A stretch of 17,794 nucleotides of DNA from Ga0074139 sp046336825 (lineage in GTDB: Bacteria; Bdellovibrionota; Bdellovibrionia; Bdellovibrionales; Bdellovibrionaceae), in contig JBKDFX010000116.1 in assembly GCA_046336825.1 (NCBI GenBank), positions 1 to 17,794 of the forward strand, written 5' to 3'. Positions 1-6,990 of the stretch are shown here, one piece after another (the stretch's first letter is position 1; each line of letters opens with the position of its first letter). The position numbers were made by a program, and so were the translations under genes. The notes under the pieces were generated by a model, which was not told where the DNA came from, searched no databases, and saw only the letters and a program-made list of their open reading frames with translations.

Positions 1-391
1 CATTAATGATATTTCCTTTTTTGTTTTTTACAAAATGAGGCCAAAAAAGTTTAGTGATCCGAGCCGCTCCCAAAACATGGATTTGAAAGTGCTGAATCCA
101 ATCTTCATCGGATGTGTTTTCGAAAGTGTTGTAGGTAAAAACTCCAGCACAATTAACAAGGCACTCAATGGTTTTATTGGTGGAAAGTATTTGTTTAACT
201 ACACTTTCGACTTCTTGAGCCTGAGTCAGATCGCAGGGAAAGCTGGTGGCGTCTCCGCACTCAAGATGAGTGATTCGAAGTTTGCGTGGGTCACGACCCA
301 ATAAAAAAACATGGTAGTTGTTTCGAGCAAATTGCAAAGCTGTGGCCCTACCGATGCCAGAGCCCGCTCCTGTGATGATGGCTGCTTTCAT
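1..391 (-). CDS. SDR family NAD(P)-dependent oxidoreductase, 3' end cut by window edge
   Basis: Translating the minus strand from the ATG at 391 gives 130 open codons that run off the window without a stop. The N-terminus holds the Rossmann glycine motif TGAGSGIG (residues 7-14), which binds the dinucleotide cofactor in short-chain dehydrogenases/reductases. NCAG (residues 80-83) is the usual NAG strand motif after the third beta strand, and a CDLT stretch near residue 54 fits the Asp that contacts the adenine ring. The catalytic Ser/Tyr/Lys lie beyond the window, so substrate and catalytic competence cannot be judged. The Shine-Dalgarno (SD) sequence is weak. An inverted repeat (412-449) separates it from the upstream small gene. 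Family assignment is firm; the specific reaction is unknown. Confidence 0.88.
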   Translation of the reverse strand, partial: MKAAIITGAGSGIGRATALQFARNNYHVFLLGRDPRKLRITHLECGDATSFPCDLTQAQEVESVVKQILSTNKTIECLVNCAGVFTYNTFENTSDEDWIQHFQIHVLGAARITKLFWPHFVKNKKGNIIN

Positions 392-411
392 ATTAAGCAA
401 AAGCTAACACG

Positions 412-449
412 ATGAAAGTCGAGGTTTCAAAGAAACTCTCGACTTTCAT
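412..449 (-). terminator. Long near-perfect inverted repeat between two minus-strand genes
   Basis: ATGAAAGTCGAG at 412-423 pairs with 438-449. The pairing continues as GTTTC/GAAAC around an AAA loop, with one bulged base at 437, giving about 17 base pairs. It sits between the stop of the small gene (473) and the ATG of the SDR gene (391). No T-run follows on the minus strand, so it is either an atypical terminator or an mRNA processing/stability element. Confidence 0.45.
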
Positions 450-472
450 GATGCTGCGCATGCTTGAAAAAA

Positions 473-706
473 TTAAGCCGCTTTTTTCTGAGCTGCCAAC
501 CACTGGTAGTATTTCTTTTCAAAGTCCTGAGCCTTAGCTCCTTCAGTGGTGATCAGGCCGGCCTTAAACCACAAAAAGTGCTCCTCACAAAATCCCGCTT
601 TTGTGGATTTTGCTTTGCAGCCGTCGGCTTTGCATCGGTAGTCATCCATTGAAATCACTTTTCCAGGAACCTGAGTCTGTACCGTTTTTTCTTTTTTTTC
701 TGCCAT
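473..706 (-). CDS. Small putative zinc-binding protein, 77 aa, unknown function
   Basis: The ATG at 706 is preferred over a start at 775 because AAGGGGA lies about 7 nt upstream of it. The protein is lysine-rich and cytoplasmic, with no signal or membrane segment. Residues 25-43 show C-x4-C-x9-C-x2-H (C25, C30, C40, H43) in the context CKADGC...GFCEEH. I recall this spacing from small treble-clef-like zinc motifs in phage-related and HNH-associated proteins (C..dGC....akGlC..H). No HNH catalytic residues are present, and the remainder (to residue 77) is a charged helix-like tail. The zinc ligands are inferred from pattern only. It lies between the SBP gene (stop 822) and the SDR gene, on the same strand. 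Function is not assigned. Confidence 0.72.
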   Translation of the reverse strand: MAEKKEKTVQTQVPGKVISMDDYRCKADGCKAKSTKAGFCEEHFLWFKAGLITTEGAKAQDFEKKYYQWLAAQKKAA

Positions 707-821
707 ATAATTCCCCTTATTCTTCGAGTGAGCTGAATAATTTAAGGGCCCACACATAGGTCCTATCGGACTCAAGACCAGGCAACTTGATGGTTCATTT
801 TTGGGGACTTAAAACTGTTAA

Positions 822-2342
822 TTAATTCGACACTTTTTTTAGAAGTGACAGATTAAGATGATTGAGAGAGTTGATTTCAACGCCCTTCCAATTGGGATTG
901 AGCAAAAAACTCATAAAGATTCGTCCGGTGGGTATGCTTTGGTTTTGATTTAAAATGAGCTCCAGAGTCTTTCGGCAAAGTTTTTGGGATTTGGCATGGG
1001 GGCCTTTGAGCAGATCCTCTGAGTTTTGCAATTCGTTAAGGGCCTGATCAATTTTAGCATCTTTTATTTCAGAGATATTATCAGACGAAGTGGTTTGAAA
1101 GATTTTTAGTAAACTTGAGCACGAAGGAAACTCAGGGCTGATCCCCCGACGAAAAAGGGCAGGCCTTTGCTGCTGCAAACGGGACAGAAAAATTTTATTT
1201 TCCATCCCTCGGACTTCCAATTGAATCAAATTTGACCATTGAGATTGCAGCCATTCACTGAGCCTGCGATGGTCTTCGCCTCCCAGGGCCGAATACAGAA
1301 AATCATATTTTTTTAATTTTGCAGCGGGTTTTGTTTTTTTTGGGTCCGAATTTTGAGGGGTTTGAATAGAGTTTTGAGAGTTGGGGGTAGTTGAAGTGAC
1401 ACACAGTTCTGGTCCCGAATAAAAACTCAAAGGAAGTCCCACGCATCCAGGAAGAGATTCGGAGTTCAGTAAACTTTGCAGCTCTTTGTAATTCAAAGTC
1501 GTGATGAGATTTTTTCGAAGTGGTTCTTCATTCTTTAACTGGGGGCCAAAAAACAAACTGTCAAAGCGTAAAGTCTCAACCTGTAAAAAACGAGGATCTT
1601 TTTTAAACTGTGGGATTTGGCTGGTGGGAACTCGCCTTACAAAATCCAACTGGTTTTTAATAAAAGCTTGAACCATCAAGCTTTCATCCAAAAGTATAAA
1701 GTGCACTTCAGGTCGAGGATGGGAAATGGGGTAGTGAATATTGTTAAGCAATTCAATTTGGGTGGAAGTGACTGTTTTTATTATATAGGGACCTGAAAAA
1801 AAGGTATTTTTTTTCCATTCTCCATTTTTGACGGGAACAAACAGTGGGGAGAGCAAAAGGGTGGGGTCAGGCCTATTAGGATCGGTCCACTCAATGGAAA
1901 AAGTTTTCTCATCTAGAACCTGCAGACCCAAAGCTTCCAGGGGTTTTTGTTTTTTGAAAATATCCTCTGCATTTTTGATTGAAAAAAGCAGATTGGCTCG
2001 GGGAGCGGGGCGTGTGAGAACGCGAAGCCAACTTTTTTGAAAATCCTGAGCTGTGATGGCGGACCCATCGCTCCATTTTGAATTGTCCTTGATTTTACAA
2101 AGCCATTTTTTATTTTGTGGAGTGCAACCTTCACCTAAATCACCTGTTATTTTTCCATCAGAGCCTAGCTTGTAAAAATTGCGGTAAAGCTGTTGCAGCA
2201 GGTAGCCTCCACTGGAACTTCTTTGCTCGTGGGGGTCCCAATTTCGAGGAACTTCATTCAGACTGATGCGAAAAGGGGCAGCTTGAACGGCTGCCCCAAA
2301 CAACAGAAAAAAATTAAGGAGAAAATAAACAACAGCTTTCAA
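822..2342 (-). CDS. OppA-like periplasmic peptide/solute-binding protein (SBP family 5), orphan
   Basis: A 506-residue secreted protein. Residues 1-21 form a signal peptide ending VQA before APF. The WSDG...ITAQDF motif (residues 90-101) is a hallmark of family 5 extracellular solute-binding proteins, which bind oligopeptides and similar ligands for ABC importers. Length is slightly below the typical ~540 residues. A low-complexity Ser/Pro/Asn/Lys stretch lies around residues 317-345 and may be a flexible insertion. The start codon is TTG at 2342. It is in the same frame as the preceding acyl-CoA dehydrogenase and only 6 nt after its TAG stop, so translation is probably coupled; no good SD is seen. 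No permease or ATPase genes flank it. It may supply a transporter encoded elsewhere or have a non-transport role. Family call is solid; ligand unknown. Confidence 0.85.
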   Translation of the reverse strand: MKAVVYFLLNFFLLFGAAVQAAPFRISLNEVPRNWDPHEQRSSSGGYLLQQLYRNFYKLGSDGKITGDLGEGCTPQNKKWLCKIKDNSKWSDGSAITAQDFQKSWLRVLTRPAPRANLLFSIKNAEDIFKKQKPLEALGLQVLDEKTFSIEWTDPNRPDPTLLLSPLFVPVKNGEWKKNTFFSGPYIIKTVTSTQIELLNNIHYPISHPRPEVHFILLDESLMVQAFIKNQLDFVRRVPTSQIPQFKKDPRFLQVETLRFDSLFFGPQLKNEEPLRKNLITTLNYKELQSLLNSESLPGCVGLPLSFYSGPELCVTSTTPNSQNSIQTPQNSDPKKTKPAAKLKKYDFLYSALGGEDHRRLSEWLQSQWSNLIQLEVRGMENKIFLSRLQQQRPALFRRGISPEFPSCSSLLKIFQTTSSDNISEIKDAKIDQALNELQNSEDLLKGPHAKSQKLCRKTLELILNQNQSIPTGRIFMSFLLNPNWKGVEINSLNHLNLSLLKKVSN

Positions 2343-2348
2343 TGTTAA

Positions 2349-3494
2349 CTAGATACCCATTTCAATTTTAGCAATGGTCTGAAGCTGCATGTTGCTAGTG
2401 CCTTCATAGATTTGGCCGATCTTTGCGTCTCGCCAAAACTTTTCAACAGGATATTCTTTAGTGAAACCATTGCCACCAAAAAGATCCACCGCCATGGACG
2501 TAATTTTTTCGGCAGCTTTAGAGGAATAAAGTTTAGCCATGGCTGCACTTTCAATAAAGTCCTGACCGCTGTCTTTCAAGCGAGCGGCATTGTAAACCAT
2601 CAATCGAGCCGCTTCCAATTCAACACGCATTTGTGCAATCTGAAATTGCACACCTTGAAAGTGTCCAATGGCCTTACCAAATTGCTCACGGGATTTGACA
2701 TAGCCAAGGGCGGCCTCATAAGCGCCTTGAGCAATTCCCAACATTTGCGCACCAATTCCGATGCGACCTTCATTGAGTGTTTCAATGGCAATTTTATATC
2801 CCTTGCCCACTTCACCTAAAACATTGCTCACAGGCACTTCGCAGTTTTCAAAAAGAAGTTCGCAGGTGCTTGAAGCACGAATGCCCAGCTTGTCTTCTTT
2901 TTTTCCGACTGTGAAACCCTTAAAGCCTCGTTCGACGATAAAGGCGGTGATGCCTTTGTATCCCTTGGTGGGGTCCACGTTGGCAAAAACGATAAATAAA
3001 TTGGCTTCATTTCCGTTGGTGATCCACAGTTTGGATCCGTTCAATACATACTTATCACCTTTGAGCTCGGCGCGAGTTTTAAGTGCAAAAGCATCGGATC
3101 CAGACCCACTTTCAGATAGGGCGTAGGCTCCCACCCACTCTTGCGCAAGTTTGGGCATGTACTTTTCTTGGATGCCAGGATTTCCCCATTTGATGAAAGC
3201 GTTAGTGACGAGGGTGTTTTGTACGTCCATCAAAACAGAAACAGAGGCATCAATCCGAGCCAGTTCCTCCACTGCTAAGCAAGCCATGGTGAAGGTGCTA
3301 CCAGCTCCACCAAATTTTTCTGGTGATTCCACTCCCATGAGGCCCATTTCAAAAAGCTTTTTAACAAGTTCAGGTCGCATTTGGCCTTTTTGATCCATGT
3401 CGTGGACATGGGGCTTGATTTCGTTTTCAGCAAAGCTGCGCACAGCATCGCGAAATTGAACTTCATCTTCAGAAAGTTGTGTGAGGGCTGTCAT
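2349..3494 (-). CDS. Acyl-CoA dehydrogenase, short/branched-chain type
   Basis: A flavoenzyme oxidising an acyl-CoA to the 2-enoyl-CoA and passing electrons to ETF, in beta-oxidation or branched-chain amino-acid breakdown. The chosen ATG (3494) has AAGGAG 9 nt upstream and gives 381 residues, the family's usual size; a start at 3560 would run through the promoter repeats. Visible signatures are ALSESGSGSDAF (residues 125-136, FAD/substrate motif), RASSTC (206-211), and FGGNGF...DAKIGQIYEGTSN (339-368). The catalytic base is inferred as E364 in YEGTS. Segments such as NEGRIGI, AQMLGIAQG and YPVEKFWRDAKIG closely resemble the short/branched-chain (2-methylbutyryl-CoA) dehydrogenase subfamily as I remember it. 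The gene is followed after 6 nt by the SBP gene. It is divergent from the M50 peptidase gene, sharing a spacer with a putative operator. Confidence 0.95.
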   Translation of the reverse strand: MTALTQLSEDEVQFRDAVRSFAENEIKPHVHDMDQKGQMRPELVKKLFEMGLMGVESPEKFGGAGSTFTMACLAVEELARIDASVSVLMDVQNTLVTNAFIKWGNPGIQEKYMPKLAQEWVGAYALSESGSGSDAFALKTRAELKGDKYVLNGSKLWITNGNEANLFIVFANVDPTKGYKGITAFIVERGFKGFTVGKKEDKLGIRASSTCELLFENCEVPVSNVLGEVGKGYKIAIETLNEGRIGIGAQMLGIAQGAYEAALGYVKSREQFGKAIGHFQGVQFQIAQMRVELEAARLMVYNAARLKDSGQDFIESAAMAKLYSSKAAEKITSMAVDLFGGNGFTKEYPVEKFWRDAKIGQIYEGTSNMQLQTIAKIEMGI

Positions 3495-3548
3495 GGTCGT
3501 GAGCTCCTTGTTGGCAAAATTAAAATCAGATGGAATCAAATATCCAAT

Positions 3549-3579
3549 CAAATTGACCATCCAAATTGACCTTGGTCAA
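3549..3579. promoter_or_regulatory. Candidate operator: repeated CAAATTGACC with TTGACC/GGTCAA dyad
   Basis: In the divergent spacer, CAAATTGACC occurs at 3549-3558 and again at 3562-3571, exactly 13 bp apart. The second copy continues into TTGGTCAA, producing the dyad TTGACC-TT-GGTCAA at 3566-3579. TTGACC also resembles a -35 box on both strands. The arrangement suits a dimeric repressor (TetR- or MarR-like) controlling the acyl-CoA dehydrogenase, the peptidase gene, or both. Regulator identity is unknown. Confidence 0.45.
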
Positions 3580-3603
3580 GTGAAGCCCTAAGCTGGATTT
3601 CAT

Positions 3604-4257
3604 ATGAATATTGATTTTTTAGAAATTGCTTACAAGTTGGCTGTGATGTTTCTCCCTTTTTTATTTGCTTTGAGTGTGCATGAATTTGCCCATGGTTGGG
3701 TGGCCAAACTCAAAGGGGATCGCACAGCTGAGCAGTTGGGGAGACTCACCATCAACCCCATGGCCCATGCGGATCCCATAGGAACTTTTGCTCTTCCCAT
3801 CATGTCGATTGTTTTTGGTTCGCCGATTTTTTTTGGTTGGGCGAAACCTGTGCCCGTGGACCCTCGTTATTTGTCAAAACCCAGATCCGATATGTTCTGG
3901 ATTGCTTTGGCGGGACCTCTGTCAAATGTGATCATGGCTGTATTGGCAGCTGGAGTCATGGGGCTTTTGGTTTTGCAATTTGGCAATTTAGTCGCCCTTC
4001 CAGCCGTTGTTAAGTTCATGAATGCTTTCATTTTGATCAATTTATTTCTGGCGGTGTTTAATATGATTCCCGTTCATCCTTTGGATGGGGGGAAAGTCTT
4101 GGCTCGATTTTTACCTCACCAATGGAACGATTGGCTGGAGCGTAATGAAATGACCACAAGCCTAGTCTTGTTCGCTTTGATTCTCACGGGGGCTCTCGCC
4201 ATTTTGCGATTCCCCGTGATGTGGATGCACAGCTTTTTAACTTCTTGGATCGTTTAA
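3604..4257 (+). CDS. Site-2 protease family M50 membrane metallopeptidase
   Basis: A 217-residue integral membrane protein that would cleave substrates within or near the bilayer. The zinc motif HEFAH (H26, E27, H30) sits in the first membrane segment (about 11-30). The third ligand is expected at D161 in NMIPVHPLDGG (153-163), the N-x-x-P...LDG motif of site-2 proteases. Further hydrophobic segments fall around 57-80, 97-125, 137-155 and 185-205. There is no PDZ domain, so it belongs to the small M50 group (rhomboid-unrelated) rather than RseP. It starts just after the divergent regulatory repeats; the SD is poor. Physiological substrate is unknown, though small M50 enzymes often act in regulated proteolysis of membrane-bound regulators. 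Confidence 0.92.
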   Translation: MNIDFLEIAYKLAVMFLPFLFALSVHEFAHGWVAKLKGDRTAEQLGRLTINPMAHADPIGTFALPIMSIVFGSPIFFGWAKPVPVDPRYLSKPRSDMFWIALAGPLSNVIMAVLAAGVMGLLVLQFGNLVALPAVVKFMNAFILINLFLAVFNMIPVHPLDGGKVLARFLPHQWNDWLERNEMTTSLVLFALILTGALAILRFPVMWMHSFLTSWIV

Positions 4258-4285
4258 ATAATCGTATCTGTTAACTTCTTGGAAA

Positions 4286-4873
4286 TTAGGGAATGGTGCT
4301 GACCAAGTCCGAATCCTTCCAATTTCCTCCAATTTGGCCGGCCAAGGCACCATCTAAAAATCTCAAAACATAGGTGCCTTGTTTGGGTTGAACTCCAATG
4401 ACTTGGACTTGAGCATAATTACGAGATCGATTGAGGGCGTAATCTCCCACGCAATATTGATTTCCACAGCCTCTGGTCACAGCTAAGTCGTTAAAACCCC
4501 AGTTGCCACCTTTTTGCCCCGAAAGAGCTCCGCTTATATATCTGAGAACCACCTGTGAAAGATTGGATTGGATGGCCACCACTTCAGCTAAAGCTGTTTC
4601 GCGGGCGAGGTTATAGGTGCGATCACCGACGCAAAGTCCTTCTGATGTGCAACCATAAAGTTTAGCCAAATCAGCCGCTTTCCAATTGCCACCGCGTTGC
4701 CCCCTCAAAGGACCTTCTTCGAATTGAACTACGTAGGTGCCTTGAGCTTCAATACCGATGACTCGGACTAAAGCAGAATCCCTTTGTAGGTTCAGCGCGC
4801 GTTCACCCAACTCCAGCCAACCGGAAGCTTGCACGGATAAACTCATCAACATAATTAAACTTAAAATTTTCAT
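4286..4873 (-). CDS. Secreted three-repeat protein of unknown function
   Basis: A 195-residue protein with a signal peptide (residues 1-16, ending VQA before SGW) and three tandem units of about 60 residues. Each unit has the pattern G-x-x-ALN-x-x-R...A-x-V-x-VI-G-I...GTYVV-x-F...G-L-x-GQ-x-GGNW-x-x-x-DL. The invariant GGNW motifs begin at residues 61, 122 and 182. The units are joined by short linkers each carrying two cysteines (C75/C81 and C136/C141), probably disulphides in the periplasm or outside the cell. Alternating hydrophobic residues suggest small all-beta domains. AAAGGAG lies 5 nt before the ATG, so translation should be efficient. It follows trpS after 15 nt and is probably cotranscribed. 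I do not recognise the family. Confidence 0.85.
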   Translation of the reverse strand: MKILSLIMLMSLSVQASGWLELGERALNLQRDSALVRVIGIEAQGTYVVQFEEGPLRGQRGGNWKAADLAKLYGCTSEGLCVGDRTYNLARETALAEVVAIQSNLSQVVLRYISGALSGQKGGNWGFNDLAVTRGCGNQYCVGDYALNRSRNYAQVQVIGVQPKQGTYVLRFLDGALAGQIGGNWKDSDLVSTIP

Positions 4874-4888
4874 GTTACTCCTTTGAAA

Positions 4889-5881
4889 TTATTTACGAAG
4901 ACCTATGCATTTATAAACCTTATCCAAAGTCAAAGCGGCTCGCTGACGGGCTTTGTCAGCCCCCTGTTTCATCAAGTTATCCAAGTGATCAGGGGACTGC
5001 ATCAGTTCTTGATACTTTGATTGCACGGGCTTCAAAGTTTCGATCACCAGTTCGGCCAGATCCACTTTTAAATGGCCGTACATTTTGCCCACGTAGGCAG
5101 ATTCAAGCTCAGGAATAGTTTTTCCGCTTAAGACTGAATAAATGGTGAGTAAATTTGAAATCCCAGCCTTATTTTCAGTATCAAATTTGATTTCTGTGCT
5201 GGAATCTGTGGCCGCGGATTTAATTTTTTTCTCAATTTTTTTCGGATCATCGATCACGGACACGTAGTTTTTTTCATTCTCATCAGATTTGGACATTTTT
5301 TTTGTGGGGTCTTGTAAAGACATAATTCGTGCGCCCATTTTGGGAACAAAAGCCTCAGGCATTTTTAAAACTCCAGGCTGATAAGCTCGATCAAAAAAAC
5401 CCACTATATCCCGGCAAAGCTCCAAGTGCTGGCGTTGATCTTCGCCCACGGGAACCAGGTCCGCTTGGTAAAGTAAAATATCAGCTGCCATCAAAACCGG
5501 GTAGGTAAACAAACCTGCATTGATGTTTTTGACATTTTTCTCAGCTTTTTCTTTAAACTGAGTCATCCGGTTCAAATACCCCATGGGAGTGAGGCAAGTG
5601 AGGACCCAGTTGAGTTCGGCATGTTCATGCAAGTGACTCTGCACAAAAAGAGTATTTTTGTCGGGATCCAGACCCAGTGCTAAATATTGAGCAAAAAAAC
5701 TGCGCGTGCGTTTTTGTAAAGCTTGAGGTTCTTGGGTGACTGTTAAGGCATGCAAGTCGGCCACAAAGTACAAGCAGTCATAATCATTCTGCAACTTTTT
5801 CCAGTTGTGGATGGCGCCCAAATAGTTTCCCAGCGTGAGATCGCCAGTGACAGTGCTTCCGCTTAAAATAACTTTTTTCAT
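4889..5881 (-). CDS. trpS: Tryptophan--tRNA ligase
   Basis: A class I aminoacyl-tRNA synthetase that charges tRNA-Trp with tryptophan using ATP, in the cytoplasm. Its 330 residues match the bacterial family. The HIGH-equivalent motif is TGDLTLGNY (residues 12-20), with TLGN in place of the more usual HLGN; the KMSKS loop is exact at 195-199. YPVLMAADILLYQAD (127-141) and GEDQRQHLEL (146-155) are the conserved Trp-binding and tRNA-facing segments. The ATG at 5881 leaves only seven residues before the first motif, as expected. The secreted repeat-protein gene follows 15 nt after its stop. It is divergent from scpA. No leader peptide or T-box-like structure is apparent upstream. Confidence 0.97.
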   Translation of the reverse strand: MKKVILSGSTVTGDLTLGNYLGAIHNWKKLQNDYDCLYFVADLHALTVTQEPQALQKRTRSFFAQYLALGLDPDKNTLFVQSHLHEHAELNWVLTCLTPMGYLNRMTQFKEKAEKNVKNINAGLFTYPVLMAADILLYQADLVPVGEDQRQHLELCRDIVGFFDRAYQPGVLKMPEAFVPKMGARIMSLQDPTKKMSKSDENEKNYVSVIDDPKKIEKKIKSAATDSSTEIKFDTENKAGISNLLTIYSVLSGKTIPELESAYVGKMYGHLKVDLAELVIETLKPVQSKYQELMQSPDHLDNLMKQGADKARQRAALTLDKVYKCIGLRK

Positions 5882-5938
5882 AATGGCCGAAACTATGGCA
5901 CAGTCTCACTTGGAGAAACAAGTTTTTGAGCTAAAAAA

Positions 5939-5968
5939 TTGAGCATGACTTTTTGCATTACTTAGAAT
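5939..5968 (+). promoter_or_regulatory. Candidate sigma-70 promoter for the scpAB operon
   Basis: TTGAGC (5939-5944) and TAGAAT (5963-5968) are separated by 18 bp, 45 bp upstream of the scpA ATG, within the trpS/scpA divergent spacer. It matches the consensus at 4/6 and 5/6 positions. Assignment is by eye only. Confidence 0.4.
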
Positions 5969-6012
5969 GAAAAACCTTGAAACTAGAACAAGTTAGGTGA
6001 AATTGTAAAAGA

Positions 6013-6990
6013 ATGAGTTATCACGTTCAGCTGAATCAATTCGAAGGACCCCTTGATTTACTTTTGTATCTCATCCGCAAGGAAGAGATGGATATTATGG
6101 ACATTCAAATCCATAAAATCACCCAACAGTATCTTGAGTACATTCAATTGATGAAAGAATTGGATCTGGAAGTGGCGGGTGAATTTGTCGCCATGGCGGC
6201 CACCCTTTTGCAAATCAAATCCAGATTGCTTTTACCGACGTACAATGAAAACGGTGAAATCGTTGAAACTGAAGATCCACGCAAAGAACTGGTGCAAAGA
6301 CTTTTAGAATACGAAAAATACAAAGAAGCGGCCAAGGCTCTTGAATCTCGCCCGTGGCTGGGTCGGGACATTTGGACTCGGGGAGTGCGGGAAAGCTTTG
6401 GTGAACGGGAAGAGGAAATCATCCTGGAAGACAATGCGCTCTTCAGTTTGATTGCCATGTACCGAAAAGCCCTCCGCTCCGCTAAAAAGAAAATCCATCA
6501 AGTTACGGCTAAAACCCAAAGTATCGCCAGCCGAATCTTAGAATTGAAAGATTACCTATTGCCTGGGTCTCGGATCAGCTTTTTTTCACTTTTGGGAAAA
6601 AGCAGTGAAACAGTAAAAGAAAAGCTGATCACTTTTTTATCTTTGCTTGAGCTCGGCAAATTGGGCTTTGCGACGCTTTATCAATCGGACAATTACCAAG
6701 ACATTTGGATTGAAACTTTAAAGCCCATAGAAACCGATGTGGTTTCCAAAGTAGAAGAGTACAATCAAATCCAATCGGATGATACGGCCAATCAAATGTT
6801 TGCCAAAGCCGCTCTTGAAAACGAAGTTGATGTGACCAACATGAACCCCAATGATGAAGAATTTGTCTTAAAAGATGGTGGAGAAACAAATGAGGATGAA
6901 GAGTCCTTATTTAACAGCCAAGAACTCGCCTCCGATGAAGACATCTTAAAAGCGGAACAAGAAATTGATAAAGGAGAAATCGGTGTCTGA
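6013..6990 (+). CDS. scpA: Segregation and condensation protein A (kleisin)
   Basis: The kleisin subunit that bridges SMC heads and binds ScpB in the bacterial condensin complex, needed for chromosome compaction and segregation. The N-terminal SMC-neck-binding domain begins FEGPLDLLLYLIRKEEMDI (residues 10-28). The C-terminal winged helix lies at about 172-240 (LLELGKLGFATL). Family members are usually about 250 residues. This one is 325 because of an acidic Asp/Glu/Asn-rich tail from about 241 to 325. The ATG at 6013 has AGGTGA about 13 nt upstream. Its end overlaps scpB by 8 nt, so the two are translationally coupled, which fits their stoichiometric complex. Identity is firm; the role of the tail is unknown. 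Confidence 0.96.
   Translation: MSYHVQLNQFEGPLDLLLYLIRKEEMDIMDIQIHKITQQYLEYIQLMKELDLEVAGEFVAMAATLLQIKSRLLLPTYNENGEIVETEDPRKELVQRLLEYEKYKEAAKALESRPWLGRDIWTRGVRESFGEREEEIILEDNALFSLIAMYRKALRSAKKKIHQVTAKTQSIASRILELKDYLLPGSRISFFSLLGKSSETVKEKLITFLSLLELGKLGFATLYQSDNYQDIWIETLKPIETDVVSKVEEYNQIQSDDTANQMFAKAALENEVDVTNMNPNDEEFVLKDGGETNEDEESLFNSQELASDEDILKAEQEIDKGEIGV

Noticed and set aside
822..860. CACTTCT...AAAGTG hairpin at the end of the SBP gene as a terminator
   Set aside because: Only about five base pairs of A/T-rich stem, lying mostly within the coding region and with no following T-run.
2412..3126. Plus-strand open frames of 121-135 codons
   Set aside because: They are antisense to the clearly coding acyl-CoA dehydrogenase, with no SD and no recognisable motifs.
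3495..3560. Extended acyl-CoA dehydrogenase start at 3560
   Set aside because: It would translate through the operator repeats, lengthen the protein beyond family size and ignore the strong AAGGAG before 3494.
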